Positions 36,525 to 45,187 of a stretch of 64,000 nt of DNA are shown piece after piece. A model generated the notes under the pieces. It was not told the DNA's origin, made no database searches, and was given only the letters and a program-made list of their open reading frames with translations. This stretch comes from UBA7803 sp041686955 (GTDB lineage: Bacteria; Pseudomonadota; Gammaproteobacteria; Pseudomonadales; Azotimanducaceae). The position numbers and the translations under genes were made by a program. The stretch lies in assembly GCA_041686955.1 (NCBI GenBank), contig JAWLCV010000006.1, positions 20,917 through 84,916 on the forward strand. The letters are read 5' to 3'. Numbering within the stretch: the stretch's first letter is position 1; each line of letters starts with the position of its first letter.

Positions 36525-37904
36525 GTGAGCGGTGAATCGAGCCAATTGCAGACGGCGAAACACCACATGAATCCATTGCTTCAGCTTTCCGGCGCCCCCG
36601 GGACCTCTCAGCTTCCGGGAGCCGGGAGCGCCGACCCCGGCGGGGGGCCGCTGCCGGCTGCGGGTCTGGCGAAAGACGGGCCATTCGCGACGGCGCTCGA
36701 TGCGGCACGGGCCGGGATGGGCCTTCGCGAACCGGTTCAGGAATGCGACGCCGAAACCCCGTCGGACCCCTTGTCGGCCGCGCACTCGGCCTCGGCCCCA
36801 GCGCTCGCGCCGCCAGAGCCGGGCTGCGCGGCGCCGGCGGCCGGGACGCCGGGCGGCAAACTCTTGCCGTTGGCGGTGGCGGAAAGCGGCAGCGGATTGC
36901 CGCCCGGCGGCGTACCTCGTGGCGCAAAGGGGTATTCGGCACCGGTTGGCGCCCCGGCGGGCGCGGCCATTTCCTTTGACAAGGCGCCGACCGCCCTTGC
37001 CGACGTGTCCGGATCGGGCTCGACCCGGGCCGGCGGCGGTGTTGCACCGGCCACACCGGCGGCAGGGATGGTCCCCGACCTCCCGGCCGTGGAAGTGGAG
37101 TCGGGTGCGGGGAGCGCAGAGCCGAAGACGGGCCCGACCCGAGGAGCGGTCCCATCGGCTCTCCCGGAGACGTTGCGGACGCTGGCGGTGGCAGAGGGTG
37201 CCCCCGATTCGAAGACGGATGCCCAGGCGCTCCGCGCGCCGGTGGCCGAAGCGGCGGCCGTGGCCGAAGCGGTGGCCGCGCTGCTCGAGCGGCGGGGACG
37301 TTCGGAGCCCGCCGGCTCGGTGTCTGGGCCAGCCGCGGCCTTCGGGCCGGTGCGGACCGCGAGATCGGCTGCCGGTGAGGTTGCGTCGGCAGCGGCCGAC
37401 GTTGTCTCTGCCAGCGATGCCGGCGCCGCCGCTGGCAATGACGGGGTCGAGTCCGTGGCCCGCGCTGTCGCGCCCCGGGCCGGCGCAGCGCTGCTCCAGG
37501 CTCGGGACCTGGGCGCTCTGGCCGAGCGGGTGGAGATGCTCATGCACCGGCGCGCGGACGCGGCCAGCCTGAAGATGTCCCTGGGCGACCTGGGCGATCT
37601 CGAGATCAGCGTGCGCATGGAGTCGCGGCAGGCTCACGTGCACTTCGCGGTGCACGATCCCCAGCTTCGGGAGAACCTGGAAGCGCAGTTGCCGAGATTG
37701 CGCGATCTGCTGGAGCAGGGAGGGCTCGATCTCGGCGACATCGGCATGAGCTCCGGGCCCGACTCCGGCGGCGAGCCGGAATCCCGGGACCGCGGCCCGG
37801 CCCGGGTTCCGTCGCTGGCCGCGGATGGGGATGTCGGGGGTCAGACCGCGTCGGACGAGCGCGAGTGGCGCAGCGGCGATCATCTGATTGACGCATTCGT
37901 CTGA
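36525..37904 (+). CDS. fliK: Flagellar hook-length control protein FliK
   Basis: The 459-residue protein is rich in Ala, Gly and Pro and low in complexity over about 320 residues, as is typical of the FliK ruler, and ends in a Flg_hook domain (ADAASLKMSLGDLGDLEISV; ENLEAQLPRLRDLLEQGGLD). FliK measures hook length and switches export specificity through FlhB. The proposed GTG start is near the sigma-54 promoter; the ATG at 36567 is an alternative. Confidence 0.88.
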   Translation: MSGESSQLQTAKHHMNPLLQLSGAPGTSQLPGAGSADPGGGPLPAAGLAKDGPFATALDAARAGMGLREPVQECDAETPSDPLSAAHSASAPALAPPEPGCAAPAAGTPGGKLLPLAVAESGSGLPPGGVPRGAKGYSAPVGAPAGAAISFDKAPTALADVSGSGSTRAGGGVAPATPAAGMVPDLPAVEVESGAGSAEPKTGPTRGAVPSALPETLRTLAVAEGAPDSKTDAQALRAPVAEAAAVAEAVAALLERRGRSEPAGSVSGPAAAFGPVRTARSAAGEVASAAADVVSASDAGAAAGNDGVESVARAVAPRAGAALLQARDLGALAERVEMLMHRRADAASLKMSLGDLGDLEISVRMESRQAHVHFAVHDPQLRENLEAQLPRLRDLLEQGGLDLGDIGMSSGPDSGGEPESRDRGPARVPSLAADGDVGGQTASDEREWRSGDHLIDAFV

Positions 37905-38054
37905 ATCTCGCGCCGCATTTCCGTCGGATCGCCTCGCTAACTCAAGATCCTTGACTACACTTCCCGTGAACGCCGGTTTTCCGGCGTACGAGCAGGCCCC
38001 CGGCGACTGAAACGCCAACGGAGCCTCTGCGGTCCTCGACCGACGGGAACGTGT
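37905..38054 (+). other. fliK-fliL intergenic region with hairpin
   Basis: The 150-bp gap contains a perfect hairpin CGCCGG-TTTT-CCGGCG at 37971-37986 without a T tract. I do not see a convincing sigma-54 or sigma-28 promoter. The hairpin may be an attenuator or processing site. Confidence 0.5.
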
Positions 38055-38498
38055 ATGAACAAACGACTCATCTTCGCCGCTGCCATCGCCCTGGCGCTCG
38101 CCGTCCAGATCGCCCTGCTGGCGGTCTTCTGGCCTGGCGGCGATGACGAGCCCGACGCGGTTGCGGAGCCGGCCGCCGAACGGGCCATCTACTACAGCCT
38201 GCGGCCTCCGTTCGTGGTCACCCTGCCGTACGGCGACCGCCAGTTCATGCTGCAGGCGGATCTCGCGGTGATGGCGCATCAGCGTCCGGCCATCGAGGCC
38301 GTCATGCGTCACGGCCCTCTCATCCGCGCCGAGGTCATCGATTACCTGACGGATCTGGATCCTCACGACATCCAGGCCCCGGAGGGCAAGGCACAGATCC
38401 TCGAAGGCCTCACCGCGCTGATCAATGCAGCCCTCGAGCGGGAGGCGGAAGCCGAGACCATCGACTCGGTGCTGTTCAACAACCTGGTGATGCAGTGA
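38055..38498 (+). CDS. fliL: Flagellar basal body-associated protein FliL
   Basis: The 147-residue single-pass inner-membrane protein has an N-terminal TM (LIFAAAIALALAVQIALLAV) and a periplasmic FliL domain (LRPPFVVTLPYGDRQFMLQA; VMRHGPLIRAEVIDYL). FliL surrounds the stator and supports torque. The next gene is fliN after 12 bases, where fliM would be expected. Confidence 0.93.
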   Translation: MNKRLIFAAAIALALAVQIALLAVFWPGGDDEPDAVAEPAAERAIYYSLRPPFVVTLPYGDRQFMLQADLAVMAHQRPAIEAVMRHGPLIRAEVIDYLTDLDPHDIQAPEGKAQILEGLTALINAALEREAEAETIDSVLFNNLVMQ

Positions 38499-38510
38499 TC
38501 GGAGAAACCC

Positions 38511-38855
38511 ATGAGTGACGAATCAACCACCGAGCAGCTCACCGCCGATACGGCGCTGGCCGAAGGCGACACGTTCGAGGAGGCGGCGGAATCCGACCGC
38601 AACCTCGAGGTGATCATGGACATTCCCGTGCGCCTGTCCATGGAGGTGGGTAGCGCCAGCGTCAGCATCCGCAGGCTCCTGCAGCTCAATCGCGGCTCCG
38701 TCGTGGAGCTCGACCGTATGGCGGGGGAGCCCCTGGACGTGCTGGTGAACGGCAAGCTCATCGCCCGCGGCGAGGTGGTGGTGGTGAACGACAAGTTCGG
38801 CATCCGCCTCCACGAGGTGGTGAGCGCCAAGAAGCGCATCGAGACCCTTCACTGA
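38511..38855 (+). CDS. fliN: Flagellar switch protein FliN
   Basis: The 114-residue protein has an acidic N-terminal stretch and a C-terminal SpoA domain (NLEVIMDIPVRLSMEVGSAS; LNRGSVVELDRMAGEPLDVL; VVVNDKFGIRLHEVVSAKKR) typical of FliN. FliN forms the lower C ring with FliM. It is too short to be FliM, and no FliM-like N-terminal region is nearby. GGAG precedes the ATG. Confidence 0.95.
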   Translation: MSDESTTEQLTADTALAEGDTFEEAAESDRNLEVIMDIPVRLSMEVGSASVSIRRLLQLNRGSVVELDRMAGEPLDVLVNGKLIARGEVVVVNDKFGIRLHEVVSAKKRIETLH

Positions 38856-38866
38856 CGGGCTCCTCC

Positions 38867-39190
38867 ATGGACGTCACCTCCAATCTGATCCAGGTGGTGC
38901 TGGCCCTGGCCGCGGTGGTGGGGCTGGTGCTGCTGTGCGCCTTCGCCGCACGCCGGCTCATGGGTGGCGCCCAGGGCAGCGGCGGCCAGATCCGCGTGCT
39001 GGCGGTGAAGCCGCTGGGCACGCGGGAGCGGCTTGTGCTGGTGGAGGTGGCCGGCGAGGTGACCCTGCTCGGGGTGACCCAGCATCAGATCACGGCACTG
39101 CGTGAGCTGGCCGGCGGTGTGGTCGCCGAGCAGGCATCGGCGCCGCGCTTCGCCGATGCGCTGGGCCGGCTGATGGGGAAAGGTCAATGA
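38867..39190 (+). CDS. fliO: Flagellar export protein FliO
   Basis: The 107-residue protein has one N-terminal TM segment (LIQVVLALAAVVGLVLLCAF) and a small cytoplasmic beta domain (IRVLAVKPLGTRERLVLVEV; LLGVTQHQITAL) typical of FliO/FliZ-type scaffolds that help FliP assembly. Its stop overlaps the start of fliP. Confidence 0.93.
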   Translation: MDVTSNLIQVVLALAAVVGLVLLCAFAARRLMGGAQGSGGQIRVLAVKPLGTRERLVLVEVAGEVTLLGVTQHQITALRELAGGVVAEQASAPRFADALGRLMGKGQ

Positions 39191-39948
39191 GCCGCCGCTG
39201 GTGTGCCGGCGTCGCAGCGGTGGCGCTGCTGGTGGCGCTCCTGGTGCCGGCGCAGGCCCTGGCAGCCCCGGAGCTGCCCATCGCCACCGTCACCGGCGCG
39301 GACGGAACCAGCCAGAGCTACAGCGTCAGCATCCAGATTCTGGTGCTGATGACCCTGCTCACCCTGCTGCCGTCGCTGGTGATCATGATGACGGCCTTCA
39401 CCCGCATCATCGTCGTCTTCGCCATTCTGCGGCAGGCGCTGGGTCTGCAGCAGACACCGTCGAACCAGATTCTCATCGGGCTGGCGATGTTCCTCACCAT
39501 CTTCGTCATGATGCCGGTTCTCCAGCAGGTGAACGAGACGGCGATCGAGCCCTACATGGAGGAAACCCTGGCTCCCCAGGCGGCGCTGGCGGCGGCGGCG
39601 GAGCCCATCCGTCAGTTCATGCTGGGGCAGACCCGCGAAGCGGATCTGTCGCTCTTCATGAGCATGGCGGAGCAGGAAGCAGCCACGCCCGAGGACGTGA
39701 ACTTCTTCGTGCTGGTGCCGGCGTTCATGACCAGCGAGCTCAAGACCGCGTTTCAGATGGGCTTCATGATCTTCATCCCGTTTCTGGTCATCGACCTCAT
39801 CGTCGCCAGCGTGCTCATGTCCATGGGCATGATGATGCTGTCGCCGCTGATCATCTCTTTGCCCTTCAAGATCATGCTGTTCGTGGTAGTGGACGGCTGG
39901 GTGATGGTCATGGGAACCCTGGCCAGCAGCTTCGGAGGCGTGCTGTGA
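39187..39948 (+). CDS. fliP: Export gate protein FliP
   Basis: The 253-residue protein has a cleavable signal peptide (VALLVALLVPAQALA) and four TM segments with the FliP signatures VLMTLLTLLPSLVIMMTAFT, RIIVVFAILRQALGLQQTP and FMIFIPFLVIDLIVASVLMS. FliP forms the core of the export gate with FliQ and FliR. Overlaps with fliO and fliQ show tight coupling. Confidence 0.98.
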   Translation: MSRRWCAGVAAVALLVALLVPAQALAAPELPIATVTGADGTSQSYSVSIQILVLMTLLTLLPSLVIMMTAFTRIIVVFAILRQALGLQQTPSNQILIGLAMFLTIFVMMPVLQQVNETAIEPYMEETLAPQAALAAAAEPIRQFMLGQTREADLSLFMSMAEQEAATPEDVNFFVLVPAFMTSELKTAFQMGFMIFIPFLVIDLIVASVLMSMGMMMLSPLIISLPFKIMLFVVVDGWVMVMGTLASSFGGVL

Positions 39949-40214
39949 CCCAGGGCGACGTGCTGTTCCTGTTCGGCGAGGCCCTCTATCTCGTGGTGGT
40001 GGCGGTGGCGGTGCTGATCCTGCCGAGCCTGCTCGTGGGCCTGGTGGTCTCGGTGTTCCAGGCCGCGACCCAGATCAACGAGCAGACCCTGAGCTTCCTG
40101 CCGCGGCTGCTGGCGACCCTGGTGAGCGTGATGGCCCTGGGTCCCTGGCTGCTCGGCGAGCTGGTGGACGCGTTCCGCGAGCTCATGTTCATGATTCCCG
40201 GGCTGATCGGCTGA
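39945..40214 (+). CDS. fliQ: Export gate protein FliQ
   Basis: The 89-residue protein has two TM hairpin segments (ALYLVVVAVAVLILPSLLVG; LLATLVSVMALGPWLLGELV) and the family motif QAATQINEQTLSFLPR. It starts at a GTG overlapping the fliP stop (GTGA). Confidence 0.97.
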   Translation: MTQGDVLFLFGEALYLVVVAVAVLILPSLLVGLVVSVFQAATQINEQTLSFLPRLLATLVSVMALGPWLLGELVDAFRELMFMIPGLIG

Positions 40215-40218
40215 GCGC

Positions 40219-40989
40219 GTGGACGTCGCCATGGACAGCCTGCTCGAGTGGATCAGCCAGGTGGTCTGGGCCACCTTGCGGGTGGGCGGCTTCGTGATGG
40301 TGGTTCCCATCTTCGGCAACCCCATGGTCTCGCCGCGCATCAAGGTGGCTCTGTCCCTGGCCATGGGTGTGGCGCTCGGACCGCTGCTCACGGAGATGCC
40401 GGTGATCGACGAGCTCTCCCTGGGGCTGGTTGTGCTGGTGGCGGAGCAGCTACTCACGGGAATCGGCCTGGGTTTCGCCACCAGCCTGTTCTTCCAGCTC
40501 TTCGTGGTGGCCGGGCAGTTCATGGGCATGCAGATGGGCCTCGGCTTCGCCATGATGGCGGACCCGGTCAACGGCGTGCAGGTGACTGCGTGGAGTCAGT
40601 TCTACCTGCTGCTGGTCACCCTGACGTTTCTCGCGGTGAACGGCCACCTGCTGCTCCTCCAGATCCTCGTGGAGGGCTTCAAGCTGTACCCCTCAGGGCT
40701 CGGCATCGGCATGGACGAGCTGGCGCGGCGCATCGCCGGATTGGGGAGCTGGATGCTCATGGGCGGCGTGCTCATCGCCCTGCCGGCGGTGACGGCGCTG
40801 CTCATCGTCAACCTCGCATTCGGCGTGATGAGCCGCAGCGCGCCGCAGCTCAACGTGTTCTCCCTGGGCTTTCCCTTCAGCATCGTGTTCGGCGCCGTGA
40901 TCATGTGGATCGCCCTGCAGGGCTGGCTGCCCCAGTTCGACCGCATGTTCTCCGGCTTCACCGACATCGTTTCCCGCTGGGTGATGTGA
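40219..40989 (+). CDS. fliR: Export gate protein FliR
   Basis: The 256-residue protein has about six TM segments and FliR signatures (TLRVGGFVMVVPIFGNPMVS; GIGLGFATSLFFQLFVVAGQ; FSLGFPFSIVFGAVIMWIAL). It is the third component of the FliPQR gate. The ATG at 40231 (MDSLLEWIS) is an alternative start to the GTG at 40219. Confidence 0.97.
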   Translation: MDVAMDSLLEWISQVVWATLRVGGFVMVVPIFGNPMVSPRIKVALSLAMGVALGPLLTEMPVIDELSLGLVVLVAEQLLTGIGLGFATSLFFQLFVVAGQFMGMQMGLGFAMMADPVNGVQVTAWSQFYLLLVTLTFLAVNGHLLLLQILVEGFKLYPSGLGIGMDELARRIAGLGSWMLMGGVLIALPAVTALLIVNLAFGVMSRSAPQLNVFSLGFPFSIVFGAVIMWIALQGWLPQFDRMFSGFTDIVSRWVM

Positions 40990-40990
40990 C

Positions 40991-42115
40991 GTGGCGGAAG
41001 AGCAGCACGGTCAGGAACGCACCGAGGAACCTACCCCCAGACGCCTGGCCAAGGCGAAGGAGGAAGGCCAGGCGGTCCGATCGCGGGAGCTCACCTCCAT
41101 GGCGCTGGTGACGGTGGGCGCGGTGGCGCTGATCGCGGTGTTCCCGTCCGCGGCCCGGCGGATGGCGAAGCTGATGTCACGGGTGTTCGAGATGGCGGCA
41201 CATCCGCAGGAGAACATGTTCACGGCGCTCGAGGTGGCGCTGGAGGCGGGACTCGCAGCGGCGGCGCCGTTTCTTGCGGTTGTCATGCTGGTCGGAGCCG
41301 GCTCCATGCTGGTGCCCGGCGGACTCGTGTTCTCGACCAAGGCCATGACGTTCAAGGCCAGCCGCATCAGCCCCTTGAGTGGAATCAAGCGCATGTTCTC
41401 CGCGCGTTCGCTGATGGAGCTGTTCAAGTCCATCGCCAAGTTTCTGCTCGTTGCGGTCATGGCGGTGCTCGCCCTCGCGACGTTTTTCGACGGGCTGCTG
41501 GCGCTGGCCGGCCTGTCGCTGCAGGCCGCGGTGGCGCAGAGTCTCGAGTATGTGGCGCTGGCGCTGTTGTGCATCGGCATGAGCCTGGTGATCGTCGCCG
41601 CCGTGGACGTGCCGTTCCAGATCGCCCAGCACACCAAGCAGCTCCGCATGACCAAGCAGGAAGTGAAGGACGAGCTCAAGGACAGCGAGGGCAAGCCGGA
41701 AGTGCGCTCCCGCATTCGCCAGCTCCAGCTCGAGATCTCGCAACGGCAGATGATGACCCGCATCCCCGAGGCCGACGTGGTCATCACCAACCCGGAGCAC
41801 TACTCGGTGGCCCTCAAGTACGACGGGGAATCCATGAGCGCCCCGCTGGTGCTCGCCAAGGGCGCGGACCATATGGCGTTCCGCATTCGCGAGATCGCTG
41901 CCGCCCACGACGTGCCCCAGCTCGCCGTGCCGCCTCTGGCGCGGGCCGTTTATCACTCCACCGAGGTGGGCGGCGAGATTCCCGGACCGCTGTACGTGGC
42001 GGTGGCCAAGGTGCTGGCATACGTATACCAGTTGAAGCTGTACCGGCGTGGTCAGGGCGGCAAACCGCCGGCCCTGGGCGACGTGGACGTTCCCGACGAG
42101 TACGCGGTGGATTAG
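40991..42115 (+). CDS. flhB: Export switch protein FlhB
   Basis: The 374-residue protein has a hydrophilic N-terminus (QHGQERTEEPTPRRLAKAKE), four TM segments and a cytoplasmic domain with the autocleavage motif NPEH (ADVVITNPEHYSVALKYD) and the following LAVPPLARAVYHSTEVGGEI. FlhB switches substrate specificity from rod/hook to filament type together with FliK. Confidence 0.98.
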   Translation: MAEEQHGQERTEEPTPRRLAKAKEEGQAVRSRELTSMALVTVGAVALIAVFPSAARRMAKLMSRVFEMAAHPQENMFTALEVALEAGLAAAAPFLAVVMLVGAGSMLVPGGLVFSTKAMTFKASRISPLSGIKRMFSARSLMELFKSIAKFLLVAVMAVLALATFFDGLLALAGLSLQAAVAQSLEYVALALLCIGMSLVIVAAVDVPFQIAQHTKQLRMTKQEVKDELKDSEGKPEVRSRIRQLQLEISQRQMMTRIPEADVVITNPEHYSVALKYDGESMSAPLVLAKGADHMAFRIREIAAAHDVPQLAVPPLARAVYHSTEVGGEIPGPLYVAVAKVLAYVYQLKLYRRGQGGKPPALGDVDVPDEYAVD

Positions 42116-42119
42116 GCCG

Positions 42120-44192
42120 ATGAAGAACGGTGTCAATGCGCTGGGGTTGGGTATTCCCCTGCTGTTGCTTCTGCTGCTGGGGCTCATGACGCTCACGGTG
42201 CCCCCGTTTCTGCTGGACGTGTCGTTCACCTTCAACATCGCCTTGTCCATCGTGGTGCTCCTGGTGGCGGTGTACGCGCTGCGGCCGCTGGATTTCGCCG
42301 CCTTCCCCACGGTGCTGCTGGTGGCTACCCTGCTTCGGCTGGCGCTCAACGTGGCCTCCACCCGGGTGGTGCTGCTCGAGGGTCACGCCGGCGGCGATGC
42401 GGCAGGCAAGGTCATCGAGGCCTTCGGCGAAGTGGTGGTCGGCGGCAATTACGTGGTCGGCCTGGTGGTGTTCATCATCCTGGTGATCATCAACTTCGTG
42501 GTGGTGACCAAGGGGGCGGGGCGGATCTCCGAGGTCAGCGCCCGCTTCACCCTGGACGCCATGCCCGGCAAGCAGATGGCCATCGATGCGGATCTGAATG
42601 CCGGCATCATCGATCAGGACGAGGCGAAACGGCGCCGCGAGGAGGTGGGCCGGGAGGCCGACTTCTACGGCTCCATGGACGGCGCCAGCAAGTTCGTCCG
42701 CGGTGACGCCATCGCCGGCGTGCTCATTCTGCTCATCAACATCATCGGCGGCCTGGTGATCGGCATGGTCCAGCACGATCTGGAGTTCGGCCAGGCTCTG
42801 CGCAACTACACCCTGCTCACCATCGGCGACGGCCTGGTGGCGCAGATTCCGTCGCTGCTGCTCTCCACCGCGGCGGCCATCATGGTCACCCGGGTCAACG
42901 GCTCGGAGGACATGGGGCAGCAGGTGCTGCGGCAGCTCTTCGAGGACCACCGGGCGCTGGCGGTGTGCGGCGGGATTCTGATCGTGCTCGGCCTGGTGCC
43001 GGGGATGCCCCATCTGGTGTTCCTGGCCCTGGGCGGTGCTGCGTGCTTCGGCGCCTACGGCATTCATCAGCGGCGCCAGCTTGAGGATGGGACGGATGCG
43101 GAGCCCGAGGCGCAGGCGCCGGCGCGGGAGGAGGGCAGCCTGGAGGTAGGCTGGGACGACGTGGCTCCGGTGGACGTGCTCGGCCTGGAGGTCGGCTATC
43201 GCCTGATCTCCCTGGTGGACCGGGACCAGGGCGGCGACCTGCTCGAGCGTATCCGCGGCGTTCGCAAGCGGCTGTCCCAACAGCTCGGGTTTCTGGTGCC
43301 CACCGTGCACATCCGAGACAACATCAAGCTGGTGCCTCACAACTACGTCATCACCCTGATGGGCGTGACCGTGGGCGAGGGCGAGGTGCACCCGGGAAAG
43401 CTCTTGGCCATCGATCCCGGCGAGGTGTTCAGCCCGCTGGAGGGCATCGCCACCACCGACCCGGCCTTCGGCCTGAACGCCTACTGGATCGAGGAAACCC
43501 TGCGGGAAGAGGCGGAGACTCTGGGGTACACGGTGGTGAACGCCAGCACCGTGATCGCCACCCATCTGAACCAGATCATGCAGGATCATGCGGCGGAGCT
43601 GCTCGGCCACGACGAGGTTCAGCAGCTCCTGGATCTGCTGGCGGAGCACTCGCCGAAGCTCGCCGAGCAGCTCGTGCCGGAAAGCATCTCGCTGTCCGGT
43701 CTGCTTCGGGTGCTGCAGAACCTGCTGGCCGAGAAGATCCCCATTCGGGATCTGCGCACCATCGCCGAGGCGATCACCGAGCACGGCAAGAGCAACGGCG
43801 ACAAGGAGCAGCTCACCGCTGCGGTGCGCGCCGCGCTCGGCCGCATGATCGTGCAGAACATCTATGGCAACGCCCACAATCTGGACGTCATCACGCTGGA
43901 CCCGGAGCTCGAGCGGCTGCTGACCCAGGCCCGGAAACAGGGCAGTGCCGACGACGTGCCCACCATCGAGCCCGGCATGGTGGAGAGCCTGCAGCGCTCG
44001 GTGCGCGAGGCCGCCGAGCGCCAAGAGGTGGCGGGCAAGCCCACGGTGCTGGTGGTGAGCAGCGCCATCCGCTCGCTGCTGGCGCGCTTCTTCCGCATGT
44101 CCCGCCAGTTCATCCACGTCCTGGCCTACGAAGAGATTCCCGACAACAAACAGATCACCGTCGTTTCGACCATCGGTAGAGGTGCAAGCTGA
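42120..44192 (+). CDS. flhA: Export gate protein FlhA
   Basis: The 690-residue protein has about eight TM segments and the FHIPEP signature region (RLALNVASTRVVLLEGHAGG; GAGRISEVSARFTLDAMPGK; QMAIDADLNAGIIDQDEAKR), then a cytoplasmic C-terminal half with the chaperone-docking ring (LEVGYRLISLVDRDQGGDLL). It begins four bases after flhB. FlhA forms the nonameric gate and proton-coupled exporter. Confidence 0.98.
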   Translation: MKNGVNALGLGIPLLLLLLLGLMTLTVPPFLLDVSFTFNIALSIVVLLVAVYALRPLDFAAFPTVLLVATLLRLALNVASTRVVLLEGHAGGDAAGKVIEAFGEVVVGGNYVVGLVVFIILVIINFVVVTKGAGRISEVSARFTLDAMPGKQMAIDADLNAGIIDQDEAKRRREEVGREADFYGSMDGASKFVRGDAIAGVLILLINIIGGLVIGMVQHDLEFGQALRNYTLLTIGDGLVAQIPSLLLSTAAAIMVTRVNGSEDMGQQVLRQLFEDHRALAVCGGILIVLGLVPGMPHLVFLALGGAACFGAYGIHQRRQLEDGTDAEPEAQAPAREEGSLEVGWDDVAPVDVLGLEVGYRLISLVDRDQGGDLLERIRGVRKRLSQQLGFLVPTVHIRDNIKLVPHNYVITLMGVTVGEGEVHPGKLLAIDPGEVFSPLEGIATTDPAFGLNAYWIEETLREEAETLGYTVVNASTVIATHLNQIMQDHAAELLGHDEVQQLLDLLAEHSPKLAEQLVPESISLSGLLRVLQNLLAEKIPIRDLRTIAEAITEHGKSNGDKEQLTAAVRAALGRMIVQNIYGNAHNLDVITLDPELERLLTQARKQGSADDVPTIEPGMVESLQRSVREAAERQEVAGKPTVLVVSSAIRSLLARFFRMSRQFIHVLAYEEIPDNKQITVVSTIGRGAS

Positions 44193-45172
44193 TGTCCGCA
44201 GATACCCGTGACGTGCTGCAGAGCACAGTGGAGAGACCCGGACCGGCCGCCGGCGCGGCGGCAGTGCGCGGCGGCCGGCGTGCCAAACGGTTCGTCGGCG
44301 CCAGCGTGAGCGAGGTCTACGCCATGGTGCGCGCCGAGCTCGGGCCCGACGCGCTGATCCTCGATCAGCGTTCCGCCGGCGGCAAGGTGGAGGTGCTGGC
44401 CGGCTACGACGCCGGCGAAGGCCATTCGGCGCGCACCCGGGAGCGGGTGGTAACGCGGCTGCGGGAGCTCGGTTTCTCCAACGCCGTGGTGCGCAGGCTC
44501 CCCGGTGGGATGGGCGGGGTGCGGGACGTGGAGCAGGCCCTCGGCCGGCTGATTCCGTGTACGCCGCCGCCGCAGCCCCTGTGCGGGCGGTATCGGCTGC
44601 TCGGGCCGCCGGGCGCAGGCAAGACCACGGCGCTCATCAAGCTGATGGCGGCCCGGGTGCTGCGCTATGGGCGCTTCGGCACGCTGATGGTGGGAACGGA
44701 CCGCAGCCGTCTGGCGGGCTGCGAGCAGCTCGCTTCGTCGGCGGAGCTGCTCGGAGTGGAGTACGTGGAGTGCGCGCCCGGTTCCCTCAGCCGTACCCTC
44801 GACAAGTGTCGTCACATGCAGCTCGTGCTCATCGATGCGCCCGGCATTCGAGGCGCGGGTGTCCCCGAGCCGGTACCTGAGGTTCAGGACCTGCTGACCG
44901 TGCCGGCGATGTGGCAGGGTGCAGCGCTCGCGCGGCTCCGGGACGCCCTGCACGGCCATCCTCTGCGGGGCGTGGTGCTGACCCACACCGACCAGGCGGT
45001 GTCGCTGGCCGAGTGCGCCAACGTGCTCACAGAGTGGCAGCTACCCCTGTGGTGGACGGGCCATGGCGGCGATCTCGCTGCGGAGCTGGAGGCCGCGGAC
45101 CCGGCGACCCTGGGCCGCGTTCTGCTGGGCGAGTTTGACCGATCCGCGGTTGCCGCTATGTTTGCTCAGTAG
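44192..45172 (+). CDS. flhF: FlhF-like SRP-type GTPase (divergent)
   Basis: The 326-residue protein has the FlhF order: a short basic N-terminal domain (KRFVGASVSEVYAMVRAELG), an N domain and a G domain with P-loop GPPGAGKTTALIKL. It is shorter than typical FlhF proteins (about 400). The G3 motif reads LIDAPG instead of LIDTAG and the G4 motif reads THTD instead of TKLD, so nucleotide specificity or hydrolysis may be altered. FlhF sets the polar site of flagellar assembly. The ATG overlaps the flhA stop by one base. Confidence 0.87.
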   Translation: MSADTRDVLQSTVERPGPAAGAAAVRGGRRAKRFVGASVSEVYAMVRAELGPDALILDQRSAGGKVEVLAGYDAGEGHSARTRERVVTRLRELGFSNAVVRRLPGGMGGVRDVEQALGRLIPCTPPPQPLCGRYRLLGPPGAGKTTALIKLMAARVLRYGRFGTLMVGTDRSRLAGCEQLASSAELLGVEYVECAPGSLSRTLDKCRHMQLVLIDAPGIRGAGVPEPVPEVQDLLTVPAMWQGAALARLRDALHGHPLRGVVLTHTDQAVSLAECANVLTEWQLPLWWTGHGGDLAAELEAADPATLGRVLLGEFDRSAVAAMFAQ

Positions 45173-45187
45173 ATGGAGAGTTCTGCA

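Noticed and set aside
37971..37986. Rho-independent terminator between fliK and fliL
   Set aside because: The hairpin is perfect but lacks a T tract, so termination is not supported; it is described only as a hairpin.
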